This document shows positions 1 to 6,502 of a stretch of DNA of 14,117 nucleotides, piece after piece. Origin of the DNA: an uncultured bacterium. GTDB lineage: Bacteria; Patescibacteria; Microgenomatia; Levybacterales; UBA12049. The stretch's first letter is position 1. Every line of letters starts with the position of its first letter. The notes beneath the pieces are model-generated. The model ran no database searches, was not told the origin of the DNA, and worked only from the letters and a program-made list of their open reading frames with translations. The translations under genes were made by a program, and so were the position numbers. The DNA is taken from contig CAMPGJ010000016.1 of assembly GCA_946885425.1 (NCBI GenBank), positions 1 to 14,117 on the forward strand. Direction: 5' to 3'.

Positions 1-107
1 GATAAGGCAAAACGTTCTTCTTGAGGAAATGTAAGAGTTATTTTATAAATCTTCTTAGCAAAAACAATTGATTCTTTCCAAATATCTAATTGTTCAAATT
101 TAAACAT
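1..107 (-). CDS. Four-helix bundle protein (S23/23S-IVP type), N-terminal part
   Basis: Partial gene: the first 35 codons run off the left edge of the window. It starts at the ATG at 107-105 and reads MFKFEQLDIWKESIVFAKKI, followed by a segment ending QEERFAL. An N-terminal aromatic/LxxWK stretch followed by a basic helix and then F/PxxExxAL is the signature I know from the four-helix-bundle family once named after proteins encoded in 23S rRNA intervening sequences. A complete relative lies in this window at 6116-6493, and the two share the W-(K/R)-E and FPQ(K/E)E spacing. Family members are small and cytoplasmic, and their function outside rRNA insertions is unknown. The gap to frr (108-138) holds short repeats. 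The family call is fairly safe despite truncation; no function is inferred. Confidence 0.8.
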   Translation of the reverse strand, partial: MFKFEQLDIWKESIVFAKKIYKITLTFPQEERFAL

Positions 108-138
108 TTACTATTGGCTATTTTCCATTCGCTATTTG
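108..138. repeat. Short degenerate direct repeats beside the four-helix gene
   Basis: The gap between the four-helix gene and frr consists of repeated CTATT and GCTATTT units: CTATTGGCTATTTT, then TTCGCTATTTGCTAT. Similar low-complexity repeats flank the other four-helix gene at 6098-6132 and 6503-6537. This is read directly from the sequence; whether the repeats mark insertion of the cassette is inference. Confidence 0.4.
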
Positions 139-690
139 CTATATCTTGAGCAGCTCCTGCTCCTTTTGTCTGCCCCAATCATCGATGGTAACCATTGTAT
201 CATCAATAATCTTTTGCACTTCTTTTTCTAAACGCTTAATGTCGTCTTCACGGCCTTCATATTCTTTCTTAATGTCATCCATAGCATCATGTCTTACCTG
301 ACGCACCATAATCTTCCCATTTTCAATCTTATGCTTCATCGCTTTGATCAGTTCCTCACGTCTTTCCTGAGAAAGGGGGGGGATAGAAATGCGGAGAAGA
401 TTACCGTCTGTAGAAGGATTAAGTCCGACATTGGCTTCCATAATCCCCTTCTGTATATCATTGGCAATTGAAGGATCAAAAGGAGTTAATAACAATGTTT
501 GTGAATCTGATGCATGCACAGTAGCAAGCTCCATAACTTTTAATTTTGCTGTCCCACCATACGCGCTAATAACAATATTTTCTACAAGAGCTGGAGTGGC
601 ACGGCCTGTCTGGACGGTCGCAAGATCATTATTGAGGACATCAAGAACCTTTTTTATTCTTTGTTTGGTGGCAGTTGCTAAAGGATCCAT
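139..690 (-). CDS. frr: Ribosome recycling factor
   Basis: RRF works with EF-G to split post-termination ribosomes. The 183-residue product matches the usual family length of about 185. The hallmark stretches are present: an N-terminal helix with LATVQTGRATPALVENI near residues 22-38, the VxAYGG(T) motif of the second domain, the PFDPS turn followed by DIQKGIMEANVGLNPSTDGN, and IRISIPPLSQERREEL-type residues near 100-114. The C-terminal long helix is rich in Lys and Glu (KEVQKIIDDT). The ATG at 690 gives a complete first helix. Only 30 nt separate it from tsf upstream, so it is probably co-transcribed from the rpsB promoter. It ends in TAG. No Shine-Dalgarno sequence is visible. The usual upstream neighbour pyrH is not between tsf and frr here. 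Confidence 0.97.
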   Translation of the reverse strand: MDPLATATKQRIKKVLDVLNNDLATVQTGRATPALVENIVISAYGGTAKLKVMELATVHASDSQTLLLTPFDPSIANDIQKGIMEANVGLNPSTDGNLLRISIPPLSQERREELIKAMKHKIENGKIMVRQVRHDAMDDIKKEYEGREDDIKRLEKEVQKIIDDTMVTIDDWGRQKEQELLKI

Positions 691-720
691 AAAATTAGAA
701 TTTTTGATGCTTCGGATTTA

Positions 721-1176
721 TTATACTTCAAAACGCACGAAGCGTTTTACAGTTATATTCTCACCCATTTTTCCAATAGCTCCCTTGACCAGCTGGTCAA
801 TTGTTGTTCCACTATCTCTAATATACGCTTGTTTTAACAATTCTTCAACATTCTCAGGATTCATTGCGGCAACCTGCATAGCAACTTCTCTTGCTAACTG
901 ATGGAATTCTTCTGTTTTTGCAACGAAATCAGTTTCACAAAGCAACTCAACTAGCACCCCAACTTTACCACCCTGATGAATGTATGGCTCAACAATTCCT
1001 TCAACGGTTTCACGACCTGCTTTTTTCTCTGCCTTATCTACTGCTCGTTTCTTTAACCATTCAAGGGCTTTATTGTAATCTCCATTTGTCTCATCAAGAG
1101 CAACACGGCAATCAGCAATTGAAGCTGATGTTTCATCACGAAGTTTTTTGAGTGTTTTTAAATCAATATTTGCCAT
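721..1176 (-). CDS. tsf: Elongation factor Ts, short form
   Basis: EF-Ts is the guanine-nucleotide exchange factor for EF-Tu. The N-terminal UBA-like domain occupies residues 1-55 and carries the conserved LRDETSASIADCRVALDET stretch, followed by ALEWLKKRAVDKAEKKAGR. The core domain follows, with the signature VGVLVELLCETDFVAKTEEF around residues 73-92 and a C-terminal IGKMGENITVKRFVRFE element. At 151 residues it is far shorter than the roughly 280-residue E. coli protein: it keeps a single core subdomain and lacks the coiled-coil insertion. Short versions are known (Thermus EF-Ts, which dimerises) and are common in reduced genomes. It lies 50 nt downstream of rpsB and the gap holds a repeat-family copy, so co-transcription is likely. 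The ATG at 1176 follows no Shine-Dalgarno sequence. Confidence 0.97.
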   Translation of the reverse strand: MANIDLKTLKKLRDETSASIADCRVALDETNGDYNKALEWLKKRAVDKAEKKAGRETVEGIVEPYIHQGGKVGVLVELLCETDFVAKTEEFHQLAREVAMQVAAMNPENVEELLKQAYIRDSGTTIDQLVKGAIGKMGENITVKRFVRFEV

Positions 1177-1179
1177 ATG

Positions 1180-1228
1180 ATGCGAATTTCTACGAATTAA
1201 AACAAATTTTGCAATAAATCTACGAATT
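1180..1228. repeat. Intergenic repeat family, copy C (rpsB-tsf gap)
   Basis: The 50-nt gap between rpsB and tsf contains ATGCGAATTTCTACGAATT at 1180-1198 and a second CTACGAATT at 1220-1228 that overlaps the rpsB stop codon. The 19-nt element is the reverse complement, with one mismatch, of the element at 8346-8364 and 9668-9686. Like those copies it abuts the 3' end of the upstream gene. Confidence 0.6.
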
Positions 1229-2096
1229 ATTTTACTGTTGTTTTTTTCACAACTGTTTTTCCTTCTTTCTTATCCTCTTCTTTAGCCTTTGGCTCTTTTG
1301 TCACTTTAGCTACTGGTGCAGCAGCCTTCTTCTCAGCAGCAGCAGCCTCTTTAACAGCCTTTGCTTCAGCATCAACAGCATCCGAAGAAGCTTGCGCTTT
1401 TCCTTCCATCCACGCATCCAGAACATATCCTATTACTAATTTCAAAGCTCCAACTGCATCATCATTAGATGGAATTGGATAATCAATGATAGATGGATCT
1501 GCATTTGTATCTGTAATACCGACAGTTGGAATGTTAACTTTTTTTGCTTCTCCGGCAGCTACATGTTCATGATGTGTATCTATAATGAAAAGAGCGTCTG
1601 GAACCCTTGGCATATCAGCCACTCCACCATAAAAAGCTTCTAACTTTTGTCTATCTTTGTCCCAATCACCGATTTCTTTCTTTGTATATCCAACTCGTTC
1701 ATTTTCATTTTGAAGTTTTCTGGTAAGTTCTTTAAGTTTTTTGTAATTCTTTGCCACTTCTGAAAAATTTGTGAGTGTACCACCAATCCAACGCTTAGTG
1801 ACAAAGTAAAGGCCATCTGATGCAGAATCTCCTTTTATTCTCTTGAGTTCCTGTCTTAAGATTTCCTGTCCCTGACGCTTTGTTCCCAGGACCAAAATTG
1901 TTCCATTCTTTCTAGCGATAGATTTTATAAATTTTGCGGCTTCTTCAAGACCTTCCTTTGTTTTCTCAAGGTCAATAATGTGGATACCGTCACGTGCTTC
2001 AAAAATATAATCCCGGGCTTTTGGATTTTGACGTGACACTTGGTGACCAAAGTGGCAACCTGCTTCTAATAATTCTTCAAGAGTAATTGTTTTCAT
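1227..2096 (-). CDS. rpsB: 30S ribosomal protein S2
   Basis: S2 belongs to the 30S head/platform junction. The family signatures are clear: LLEAGCHFGHQVSRQNPKA near residues 9-27, YIFEARDGIHIIDLEKT, VLGTKRQ, RWIGGTLTNF, and the second signature PDALFIIDTHHEHVAAGEA followed by NIPTVGITDTNADP. The conserved globular part ends around residue 232. It is followed by about 57 residues rich in Ala, Lys and Glu (AEKKAAAPVAK and similar), a low-complexity basic tail that E. coli S2 lacks. The gene is first in an rpsB-tsf-frr operon and is driven by the promoter at 2188-2216 through a leader of about 84 nt. The ATG at 2096 gives the canonical start. There is no strong Shine-Dalgarno sequence near it, only AGAAGAA. 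Confidence 0.98.
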   Translation of the reverse strand: MKTITLEELLEAGCHFGHQVSRQNPKARDYIFEARDGIHIIDLEKTKEGLEEAAKFIKSIARKNGTILVLGTKRQGQEILRQELKRIKGDSASDGLYFVTKRWIGGTLTNFSEVAKNYKKLKELTRKLQNENERVGYTKKEIGDWDKDRQKLEAFYGGVADMPRVPDALFIIDTHHEHVAAGEAKKVNIPTVGITDTNADPSIIDYPIPSNDDAVGALKLVIGYVLDAWMEGKAQASSDAVDAEAKAVKEAAAAEKKAAAPVAKVTKEPKAKEEDKKEGKTVVKKTTVK

Positions 2097-2143
2097 AATG
2101 TTCTTCTTCGCTTGCTGTACGTAAGCAAAGCGGGTTCCTCCAT
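2093..2143 (-). CDS. Possible 16-codon leader ORF overlapping rpsB start
   Basis: In the rpsB leader an ATG at 2143 opens a frame encoding MEEPALLTYSKRRRTL. Its TGA stop (2095-2093) overlaps the rpsB start codon (ATGA arrangement), the geometry expected for translational coupling. A GGAGG lies just inside the ORF rather than upstream of its ATG, so it is not a ribosome site for this frame. A frame this short can arise by chance, and no homologue is known to me. Confidence 0.22.
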   Translation of the reverse strand: MEEPALLTYSKRRRTL

Positions 2144-2181
2144 TCAGCTAACCGACAGAACTAAAACTGAACGTGCGTGAT
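2097..2181 (-). promoter_or_regulatory. Structured 5' leader of rpsB
   Basis: The mRNA between the predicted transcription start (about 2181) and the rpsB ATG can fold. The arm CGCTTTGCT (2132-2124) pairs with AGCAAGCG (2116-2109) with one bulge and a 7-nt loop. Farther upstream GTTCAG (2172-2167) can pair with CTGAAT (2147-2142). S2 is known to regulate its own operon through a leader structure in E. coli, so a similar role is plausible, but I see no match to a specific known leader motif. Confidence 0.4.
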
Positions 2182-2187
2182 TTGCAT

Positions 2188-2216
2188 ATTATACAGGAGA
2201 ATTGTCTTTCCTGCAA
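2188..2216 (-). promoter_or_regulatory. Sigma70-type promoter for rpsB-tsf-frr
   Basis: On the minus strand, TTGCAG (2216-2211), a 17-nt spacer and a perfect TATAAT (2193-2188) lie upstream of rpsB. Transcription would start near 2181, leaving a leader of about 84 nt. Confidence 0.75.
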
Positions 2217-2254
2217 GGTCATAATTTAGTTATCCTACCCAACAAGAAAAGCAC

Positions 2255-2283
2255 TTGAAAATTTCAGAATATATACGTATTAT
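2255..2283 (+). promoter_or_regulatory. Sigma70-type promoter for the secreted Cys-rich protein
   Basis: TTGAAA (2255-2260), a 17-nt spacer and TATTAT (2278-2283) precede the ATG at 2310, with the predicted start near 2290. It is divergent from the rpsB promoter, and about 40 bp separate the two -35 boxes. Confidence 0.65.
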
Positions 2284-2309
2284 AAATATACAGGACGCAT
2301 CTCAATGCC

Positions 2310-3107
2310 ATGAAAAAAAAGTTCATTTTCTTACCTTTTCTTTTACTATCATCTATGCTCATGGCGTTCTATGTTATGGATGCCCATGCCGCAACAACCC
2401 CTGCAAACCCCGTTCCAAAGCCCGCTGCAGGAACACTAGCTGCACCAGGCTGTTCAGGATTTACAGGAACTTTTAAAGCCACAAAATGGCCGGGCGGAAA
2501 ACTTGAGGTTACCTGCCCAGGCAAAAACAGAATGAGAGGAAAATGTGTCGGTAGTTCAACAAAAGTTTCACCCGGCCAAAAGTTTGCTTTTAACAACTGC
2601 AACTGCCTTGATCCTAAAGGAAAATGCTTAACTATTGGTAAATTACCAGCTGGCTGCACATTGAAAACCAAGCTTGCATGCGCCTCTAATAGAGAGGTAC
2701 TAGATGGAACTTTCCAGGTGGACTGTTCTGAAGACAAATCACCTGCTTCACCATTACCACCATGTAAGACAGCGCCGGCAGAAGCAGCAATAGGTTCATT
2801 AGCACCCTCCTTCGTTTGTCTAGGACTAGGAGCAGATGGAGGATGCTTAACACCAACGAAAGATCCTGGCTGCACCACCAACCCTATACCATCTATCCTT
2901 CCATCAGGAATTGTTCCTCCAGGTAATATTAATGTTCCCAATGTTCCCAATGTTCCCAATGTTCCCAATGTTCCTAATGTTCCTAATGTTCCTAATAACC
3001 CCCCTAACGTTCCCAATATCCCAAATGTTCCTAACGTTCCTAATATTCCTAACATCCCTGATATTCCTGATGTGCCTCCGGGAGTAAATATACCAGCAAT
3101 ACCTTAA
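2310..3107 (+). CDS. Secreted Cys-rich protein with NVP-repeat tail
   Basis: I do not recognise a family. The first 27 residues form a clear signal peptide: MKKK, a hydrophobic core of about 17 residues, and an AHA-A cleavage site. A Pro/Ala-rich linker follows, then a region from about residue 45 to 200 with 13 cysteines, including CNC and several GC or KC pairs, which suggests disulfides or metal binding outside the membrane. Motifs such as KWPGGKLEVTCPGKNRMRGKC and QKFAFNNCNC occur once each. The C-terminal 60 residues or so are a Pro/Asn/Val tail: seven NVP triplets, then NIP, DIP and DVP variants. The tail is probably an extended, wall- or surface-exposed stalk. The gene is 11 nt upstream of the SurA-like gene and probably co-transcribed with it. 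There is a weak AGGA 14 nt before the ATG and no membrane anchor. Confidence 0.8.
   Translation: MKKKFIFLPFLLLSSMLMAFYVMDAHAATTPANPVPKPAAGTLAAPGCSGFTGTFKATKWPGGKLEVTCPGKNRMRGKCVGSSTKVSPGQKFAFNNCNCLDPKGKCLTIGKLPAGCTLKTKLACASNREVLDGTFQVDCSEDKSPASPLPPCKTAPAEAAIGSLAPSFVCLGLGADGGCLTPTKDPGCTTNPIPSILPSGIVPPGNINVPNVPNVPNVPNVPNVPNVPNNPPNVPNIPNVPNVPNIPNIPDIPDVPPGVNIPAIP
2931..2993 (+). repeat. 9-bp tandem repeat (7 copies) encoding Asn-Val-Pro
   Basis: Seven consecutive units of AATGTTCC(C/T) differ only in the last base: the first four end in C and the last three in T. Degenerate units continue to about 3077 as NIP, NVP, DIP and DVP codons. The near-identity of the first seven units suggests recent slippage expansion. 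Confidence 0.95.
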
Positions 3108-3118
3108 ATCAATACATT

Positions 3119-4117
3119 ATGAATCAACCTGCACCAAACCCAAATACTACCCATATCCAAGCTGACCATCAATCTAGCAATATAGAAAGCTCTCTGGCAT
3201 CAGAGAGGAAAAAGCCTATTCTCAAGAAAAAATGGCTGATAACGATTGTACTCCTCCTTCTTATAATCCCACTATTAATAAGTGCTCTTTCACAGAAAAA
3301 GAGAATCACACCTCCTCAGCCTGAAACAACGATAATTGCAACCATAGAAAATCAGCCGGTTTACTTGACTGATATACAAAAAGTTGCTTTAGAGCAGTAC
3401 CAACCCAACGCGATAGATAGAGAGGTTTTACGCATATCCTACGATATCATTACAGAAAGGCTCATCCTCGATAAGGTTGCAAAAGAACTAAGCCTGAGTG
3501 TTTCAGATCAAGAAGTAACTGAAGCCTTAAACAGAAAAGGAACCCCTAAAGATGAGATAACCAGTCTTTTAAAGAAAGATACCAGATATGATATATTAAA
3601 AAATAAAATTCTCAAACAGGAAGTAGAAAGCCGCGAAGCATACTCAATCGGTTTTTATATTGCTTCTTATGATGAACAACAAGGAGCAGATGTTAGCGAG
3701 GAAGAAAGAGCATTATTTGAGCAGCAACGGGAGGAAGGAAAAAGAGCCTTAGTTGAAATAGATAGAAGACTTAAAGAAGGAGAGATTCCGCTGACTCTTG
3801 CAAAAGATATTTATAACAAATATCCTTCTTTGCAGCCTATCCTTGCAGTAAATGGCTATATTCTTCAAACCACCACTGATGAATCAGGTATGTCGGTTCC
3901 AAAGCTTTATACTTATGAAAAAGAAAATGTAGGCCAACCATTTTTTGACGCAATTTATACAATGAGAATCAATCAGATAATAGCTGTTAATGAAGACGAT
4001 GGGTCAGGTGGCTATGTAATAATGATGATCGGAGTCAACCATGCTAAAATCCATAATTATTCTGACTGGCTTACGCAAAAGAAAAAGGACTTAGTGAAGC
4101 AAAACGTGACTTTGTGA
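3119..4117 (+). CDS. Membrane-anchored SurA/parvulin-like protein
   Basis: A 332-residue protein. Residues 1-37 are a polar, Pro/Asn/Ser-rich cytoplasmic leader. Residues 39-58 (WLITIVLLLLIIPLLISALS) are one transmembrane segment after a KKK stop-transfer cluster, so the rest should lie outside the membrane. Residues about 74-165 resemble the SurA/PrsA N-terminal chaperone region: IATIENQPVYLTDIQ, then ERLILDKVAKELSLSVSDQEV, with basic helices. Residues near 280-310 (PFFDAIYTMRINQIIAVNEDDGSGGYVIMMIGVN) match the end of a parvulin domain (F..A...L..GEI..P....GG..I). The middle of the rotamase domain is poorly conserved, so enzymatic activity is doubtful. The neighbouring secreted Cys-rich protein is a plausible folding client. 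It ends in TGA. There is no Shine-Dalgarno sequence. Confidence 0.6.
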   Translation: MNQPAPNPNTTHIQADHQSSNIESSLASERKKPILKKKWLITIVLLLLIIPLLISALSQKKRITPPQPETTIIATIENQPVYLTDIQKVALEQYQPNAIDREVLRISYDIITERLILDKVAKELSLSVSDQEVTEALNRKGTPKDEITSLLKKDTRYDILKNKILKQEVESREAYSIGFYIASYDEQQGADVSEEERALFEQQREEGKRALVEIDRRLKEGEIPLTLAKDIYNKYPSLQPILAVNGYILQTTTDESGMSVPKLYTYEKENVGQPFFDAIYTMRINQIIAVNEDDGSGGYVIMMIGVNHAKIHNYSDWLTQKKKDLVKQNVTL

Positions 4118-4204
4118 CTCAATGAGCCTGGTGAGGAAAAAAAGAAAACTTCGCTGAATCCTTTGACTTCGCTCAGAACTTTGGCCGCAGAATCTATCAG
4201 AAGC

Positions 4205-5530
4205 CTAAGGTAGAGGAAATTGAGAGCAAGCTCGTTTGACTTCCCTACTAATCCGCAATAAATTTTTATTTTCAACAATCTCGGATTTAAATTTCTTCCA
4301 AAATGTGGTTCTCTCTTCTTTATCCATTGGCAGCTCTTGTTTCCCAACTTCTTCAATTACCTCATTAATCCATGATGCTACCTGTTCCATTTCTTTTTCT
4401 TTCATCCCCCGGGTTGTAAGTGCGGGCGTACCCAGGCGAATCCCTGATGGATAAAAAGGTGGCATGGCATCAGATGGTACTCCATTTTTATTAAGCACAA
4501 TTCCGGCTACTTCCAGAGCCAGAGCAGCAACTGCACCGTTTACTTTTTTATTCCGTAGATCAATCAAAATAAGATGATTGTCCGATCCCCCGCTCACTAA
4601 GTCAAATCCATAGTCTACCAATGCTTCCGCCAACACAATGCTATTCTTTACTACTTGCGCACTGTAGTTTTTAAAATCAGTTGTTCCGGCTTCTTTAAGT
4701 GCCACTGCAATAGCAGCGGTTTGATTATCATGCGGCCCTCCCTGCAAACCAGGAATAATTGCTGAATCAATTTTCTTACCCAGATCAGGATTTTTCTTCA
4801 GTCCTCTTTCTGTAACCATTATCAAGGCTCCCCGAGGACCACGAAGTGTCTTATGAGTTGTGGTAGTTACAATATGGGCATGTTCCACAGGGCTTGGATG
4901 CACTCCGGCGACAACAAGACCGGCGATATGAGAAATATCAGCCAAAAGATAGGCTCCTACTTTATCCGCAATCTGTGCAAACTTGGCAAAATCAATGGTA
5001 CGGGGATATGCAGTAAAACCGCAGACAATAATATCAGGCTTTTCGTTCAATGCCTGCTCTTCGATTGCTTTATAGTCGAGTTGTCCGTCATCTCCCAACC
5101 CAAATAATGTGGATTTAAAAAATTTCCCTGTTGCTGATACCGGTTGTCCATGAGTCAGATGTCCACCAAATGCCAGAGATAGCCCCATTATCTTCCCCTT
5201 CAATGGTTCCAATAAAGCAGTATATACAGCCAAGTTAGCCGGAGAACCGGAAAGTGCCTGGACATTAACGTACGGCACGCCAAATAACTCCTTTGCTCTC
5301 TCTTGGGCTAATGTCTCCACCTCATCCGCCACCGCATTACCCTGGTAATATCGTTTCTTTGGATACCCTTCAGAATATTTATTCGTTAAGACCGTACCCA
5401 ATGCCTCCATCACAGCCTGAGAGGTATAATTCTCAGAAGGGATCATCTCCAACACATCCCTTTGCCGCTCCTCCTCCTGTTTAACTAAGTTAAAGATTTG
5501 TGGATCTGTTCGCTCTAAATGCTTCATCAT
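4205..5530 (-). CDS. glyA: Serine hydroxymethyltransferase
   Basis: This PLP enzyme converts serine and THF to glycine and 5,10-methylene-THF, the one-carbon donor used by ThyA. The motifs are complete: RTDPQIF...EEERQRDVLEMIPSENYTS at the N-terminus, TNKYSEGYPKKRYYQGN, SGSPANLAVYTALL, HLTHGQPVSATGKFF, LLADISHIAGLVVAG, and the PLP lysine in TTTTHKTLRGPRGA (Lys 226 counted from MKHLER). The C-terminus ends in FPLP, a usual end for the family, so the length of about 440 residues is complete. The frame stays open to an ATG at 5566, but conservation starts at MKHLER. The first ATG of the ATGATG pair at 5530 is chosen because the promoter at 5538-5566 would start transcription there. It is last in the dTTP/folate cluster, convergent with the SurA-like gene, and ends in TAG. 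Confidence 0.97.
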   Translation of the reverse strand: MMKHLERTDPQIFNLVKQEEERQRDVLEMIPSENYTSQAVMEALGTVLTNKYSEGYPKKRYYQGNAVADEVETLAQERAKELFGVPYVNVQALSGSPANLAVYTALLEPLKGKIMGLSLAFGGHLTHGQPVSATGKFFKSTLFGLGDDGQLDYKAIEEQALNEKPDIIVCGFTAYPRTIDFAKFAQIADKVGAYLLADISHIAGLVVAGVHPSPVEHAHIVTTTTHKTLRGPRGALIMVTERGLKKNPDLGKKIDSAIIPGLQGGPHDNQTAAIAVALKEAGTTDFKNYSAQVVKNSIVLAEALVDYGFDLVSGGSDNHLILIDLRNKKVNGAVAALALEVAGIVLNKNGVPSDAMPPFYPSGIRLGTPALTTRGMKEKEMEQVASWINEVIEEVGKQELPMDKEERTTFWKKFKSEIVENKNLLRISREVKRACSQFPLP

Positions 5531-5537
5531 GTGGAAA

Positions 5538-5566
5538 AGTATACAATAAAAAGAAGGTCGTAACAA
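5538..5566 (-). promoter_or_regulatory. Promoter for glyA, probably leaderless
   Basis: TTGTTA (5566-5561), a 17-nt spacer and TATACT (5543-5538), then 7 nt to the ATG at 5530. The predicted +1 coincides with the start codon. This fits the lack of any Shine-Dalgarno sequence. The dcd promoter has the same -35 box, spacer and distance to the ATG. Confidence 0.7.
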
Positions 5567-5590
5567 TAAGATTAATCAACGTAATCTACG

Positions 5591-6094
5591 TTATTCTTTC
5601 TCAAGATCAACAAATTTATACCGATATCCATCGTCTTCGCGACTTTCTTCTTTTATAATTTTAAAACCTAAATGCTCGTATTCTGGGAAGAAGGTATCTG
5701 CTCCGTAGTCACCTTCGACGATCGTCAAATACATCTTGTCGACCAAACCCTGCTCCAGAGCTTCTTTATATATCTGCCCCCCACCAAAGATAAAGATTTC
5801 ATCGGAACCAGGCTCCTCTTGTGCTTCATAAATACCATCCTGTACAGATGAAACAACATCATGAGGTTCATAAGATAGATGGTGGAGCGAAGCAGATTCT
5901 CTTGTAACAACAATATGACTACGGTTTGGGAGAAGTCTGCCAAGAGATTCAAATGTCTTTCTTCCCATTACCAGAGGATGGCCATTGGTTATTTCACGCA
6001 GGCGTCTTCCATCTTCAGGGATTTTAAACAGAAGATCCTGATTCTTCCCAATCCCCCTCTTCTCATCCATCGCTACAATAATAGAAACCTTCAT
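5591..6094 (-). CDS. folA: Dihydrofolate reductase
   Basis: DHFR reduces the dihydrofolate released by ThyA back to THF with NADPH. The 167 residues are the usual length. Seen in order: IIVAMDEKRGIGKNQDLLFKI (substrate and Met20-loop region), IPEDGRRLREIT with Asp 28 aligned to the catalytic acid (Asp27 in E. coli), GHPLVMGRKTFESLG (cofactor binding), LPNRSHIVVTR, and the FIFGGGQIYKEAL glycine motif near residues 102-114. The gene follows thyA in the same direction but is separated from it by the four-helix cassette. The start ATG at 6094 is 21 nt from that cassette's stop. The repeat just upstream contains a TATACT that could serve as a -10 box. A 6-bp hairpin (AACGTA-ATC-TACGTT, 5578-5592) touches the stop codon. 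Confidence 0.97.
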   Translation of the reverse strand: MKVSIIVAMDEKRGIGKNQDLLFKIPEDGRRLREITNGHPLVMGRKTFESLGRLLPNRSHIVVTRESASLHHLSYEPHDVVSSVQDGIYEAQEEPGSDEIFIFGGGQIYKEALEQGLVDKMYLTIVEGDYGADTFFPEYEHLGFKIIKEESREDDGYRYKFVDLEKE

Positions 6095-6097
6095 ATT

Positions 6098-6132
6098 AGT
6101 ATTAAGTATACAGTATTAAGTATTAGGTATAA
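6098..6132. repeat. Left flank repeat of the four-helix cassette
   Basis: Two units occur in tandem. AGTATTAAGTATAC (6098-6111) is found reverse-complemented, 14/14, at 6503-6516. The 21-nt unit at 6112-6132, with core AAGTATTAGGTATAA, is found reverse-complemented, 20/21, at 6517-6537. The second unit also encodes the last residues of the four-helix protein (LIPNT and stop). Confidence 0.8.
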
Positions 6133-6493
6133 GAGTTTTCGAACTCTTTATTAAACCATATAATAATTTGTGAATGTGAATTGTTCGATTTGCTAGCTCA
6201 TTAAATACATCCTTATCCATATATTTTAAATCCCTCGCAATTAATAATTGATTTTGAAGCTCCGTGGTCGATCCTAAAGACATGTAGTAAAATTGCGCTT
6301 TTTCTTTATTTGTCCTTCTTGAAAATCCCTCGGCAATATTATTAGTTATTGACACGACGCACCTTCTCATTTGATCAGTAAGCGCATAAGATTCTTTTTG
6401 TGGAAAAATAGAAGTAGCGTTATATATCTCTAGAACAAGCTTGTGCCCCTCTCTCCAAGCAACAAGGCCAGTAAATCTTTGAATCTTTTGCAT
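6116..6493 (-). CDS. Four-helix bundle protein (S23/23S-IVP type)
   Basis: A 125-residue protein of the four-helix-bundle family first seen in 23S rRNA intervening sequences. Typical motifs: LVAWREGHKLVLEIY in helix 1, FPQKESYALTDQMRRCVVSITNNIAEGFSRRT across helix 2 (the QxRRaxxSIxxNIAEG signature), KAQFYYMSLGSTTELQNQLLIARDL in helix 3, and a fourth helix near the C-terminus. The family forms oligomeric bundles; its cellular role is unknown, and Avd proteins of retroelements share the fold but not this signature. The gene splits thyA and folA and is bracketed by inverted copies of short repeats that even supply its last codons. This suggests it arrived as a unit. A partial relative sits at 1-107. 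Confidence 0.93.
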   Translation of the reverse strand: MQKIQRFTGLVAWREGHKLVLEIYNATSIFPQKESYALTDQMRRCVVSITNNIAEGFSRRTNKEKAQFYYMSLGSTTELQNQLLIARDLKYMDKDVFNELANRTIHIHKLLYGLIKSSKTLIPNT

Positions 6494-6502
6494 TTCTATA
6501 CC

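Noticed and set aside
389..901. Plus-strand 170-codon frame across frr and tsf.
   Set aside because: Antisense to two unmistakable conserved genes and spans their junction.
2369..3055. Long minus-strand open frame opposite the Cys-rich gene.
   Set aside because: It is a by-product of the stop-free 9-bp repeat read backwards (endless GTLGTLG). The plus-strand frame has a signal peptide and a promoter.
2931..3077. CRISPR-like array.
   Set aside because: Units are contiguous 9-mers with no spacers, in frame within a coding region.
4118..4204. Bidirectional terminator between the convergent SurA-like gene and glyA.
   Set aside because: There is a T-rich tract on the minus strand, but the only stem before it is about 5 bp and is separated from the tract; not convincing.
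4118..4240. Possible extension of the SurA-like gene by TGA readthrough plus a -1 slip at A AAA AAG (4138-4144), leading into an open frame that ends at 4240.
   Set aside because: The slippery heptamer lies after an in-frame TGA, TGA is a normal stop here, and the extension is largely antisense to glyA or made of a palindromic repeat-like stretch (GAATCCTTTGACTTCGCTCAG-type).
5578..5592. AACGTA-ATC-TACGTT hairpin as folA terminator.
   Set aside because: Only 6 bp, AT-rich, overlaps the stop codon, and no T run follows in the minus-strand direction.
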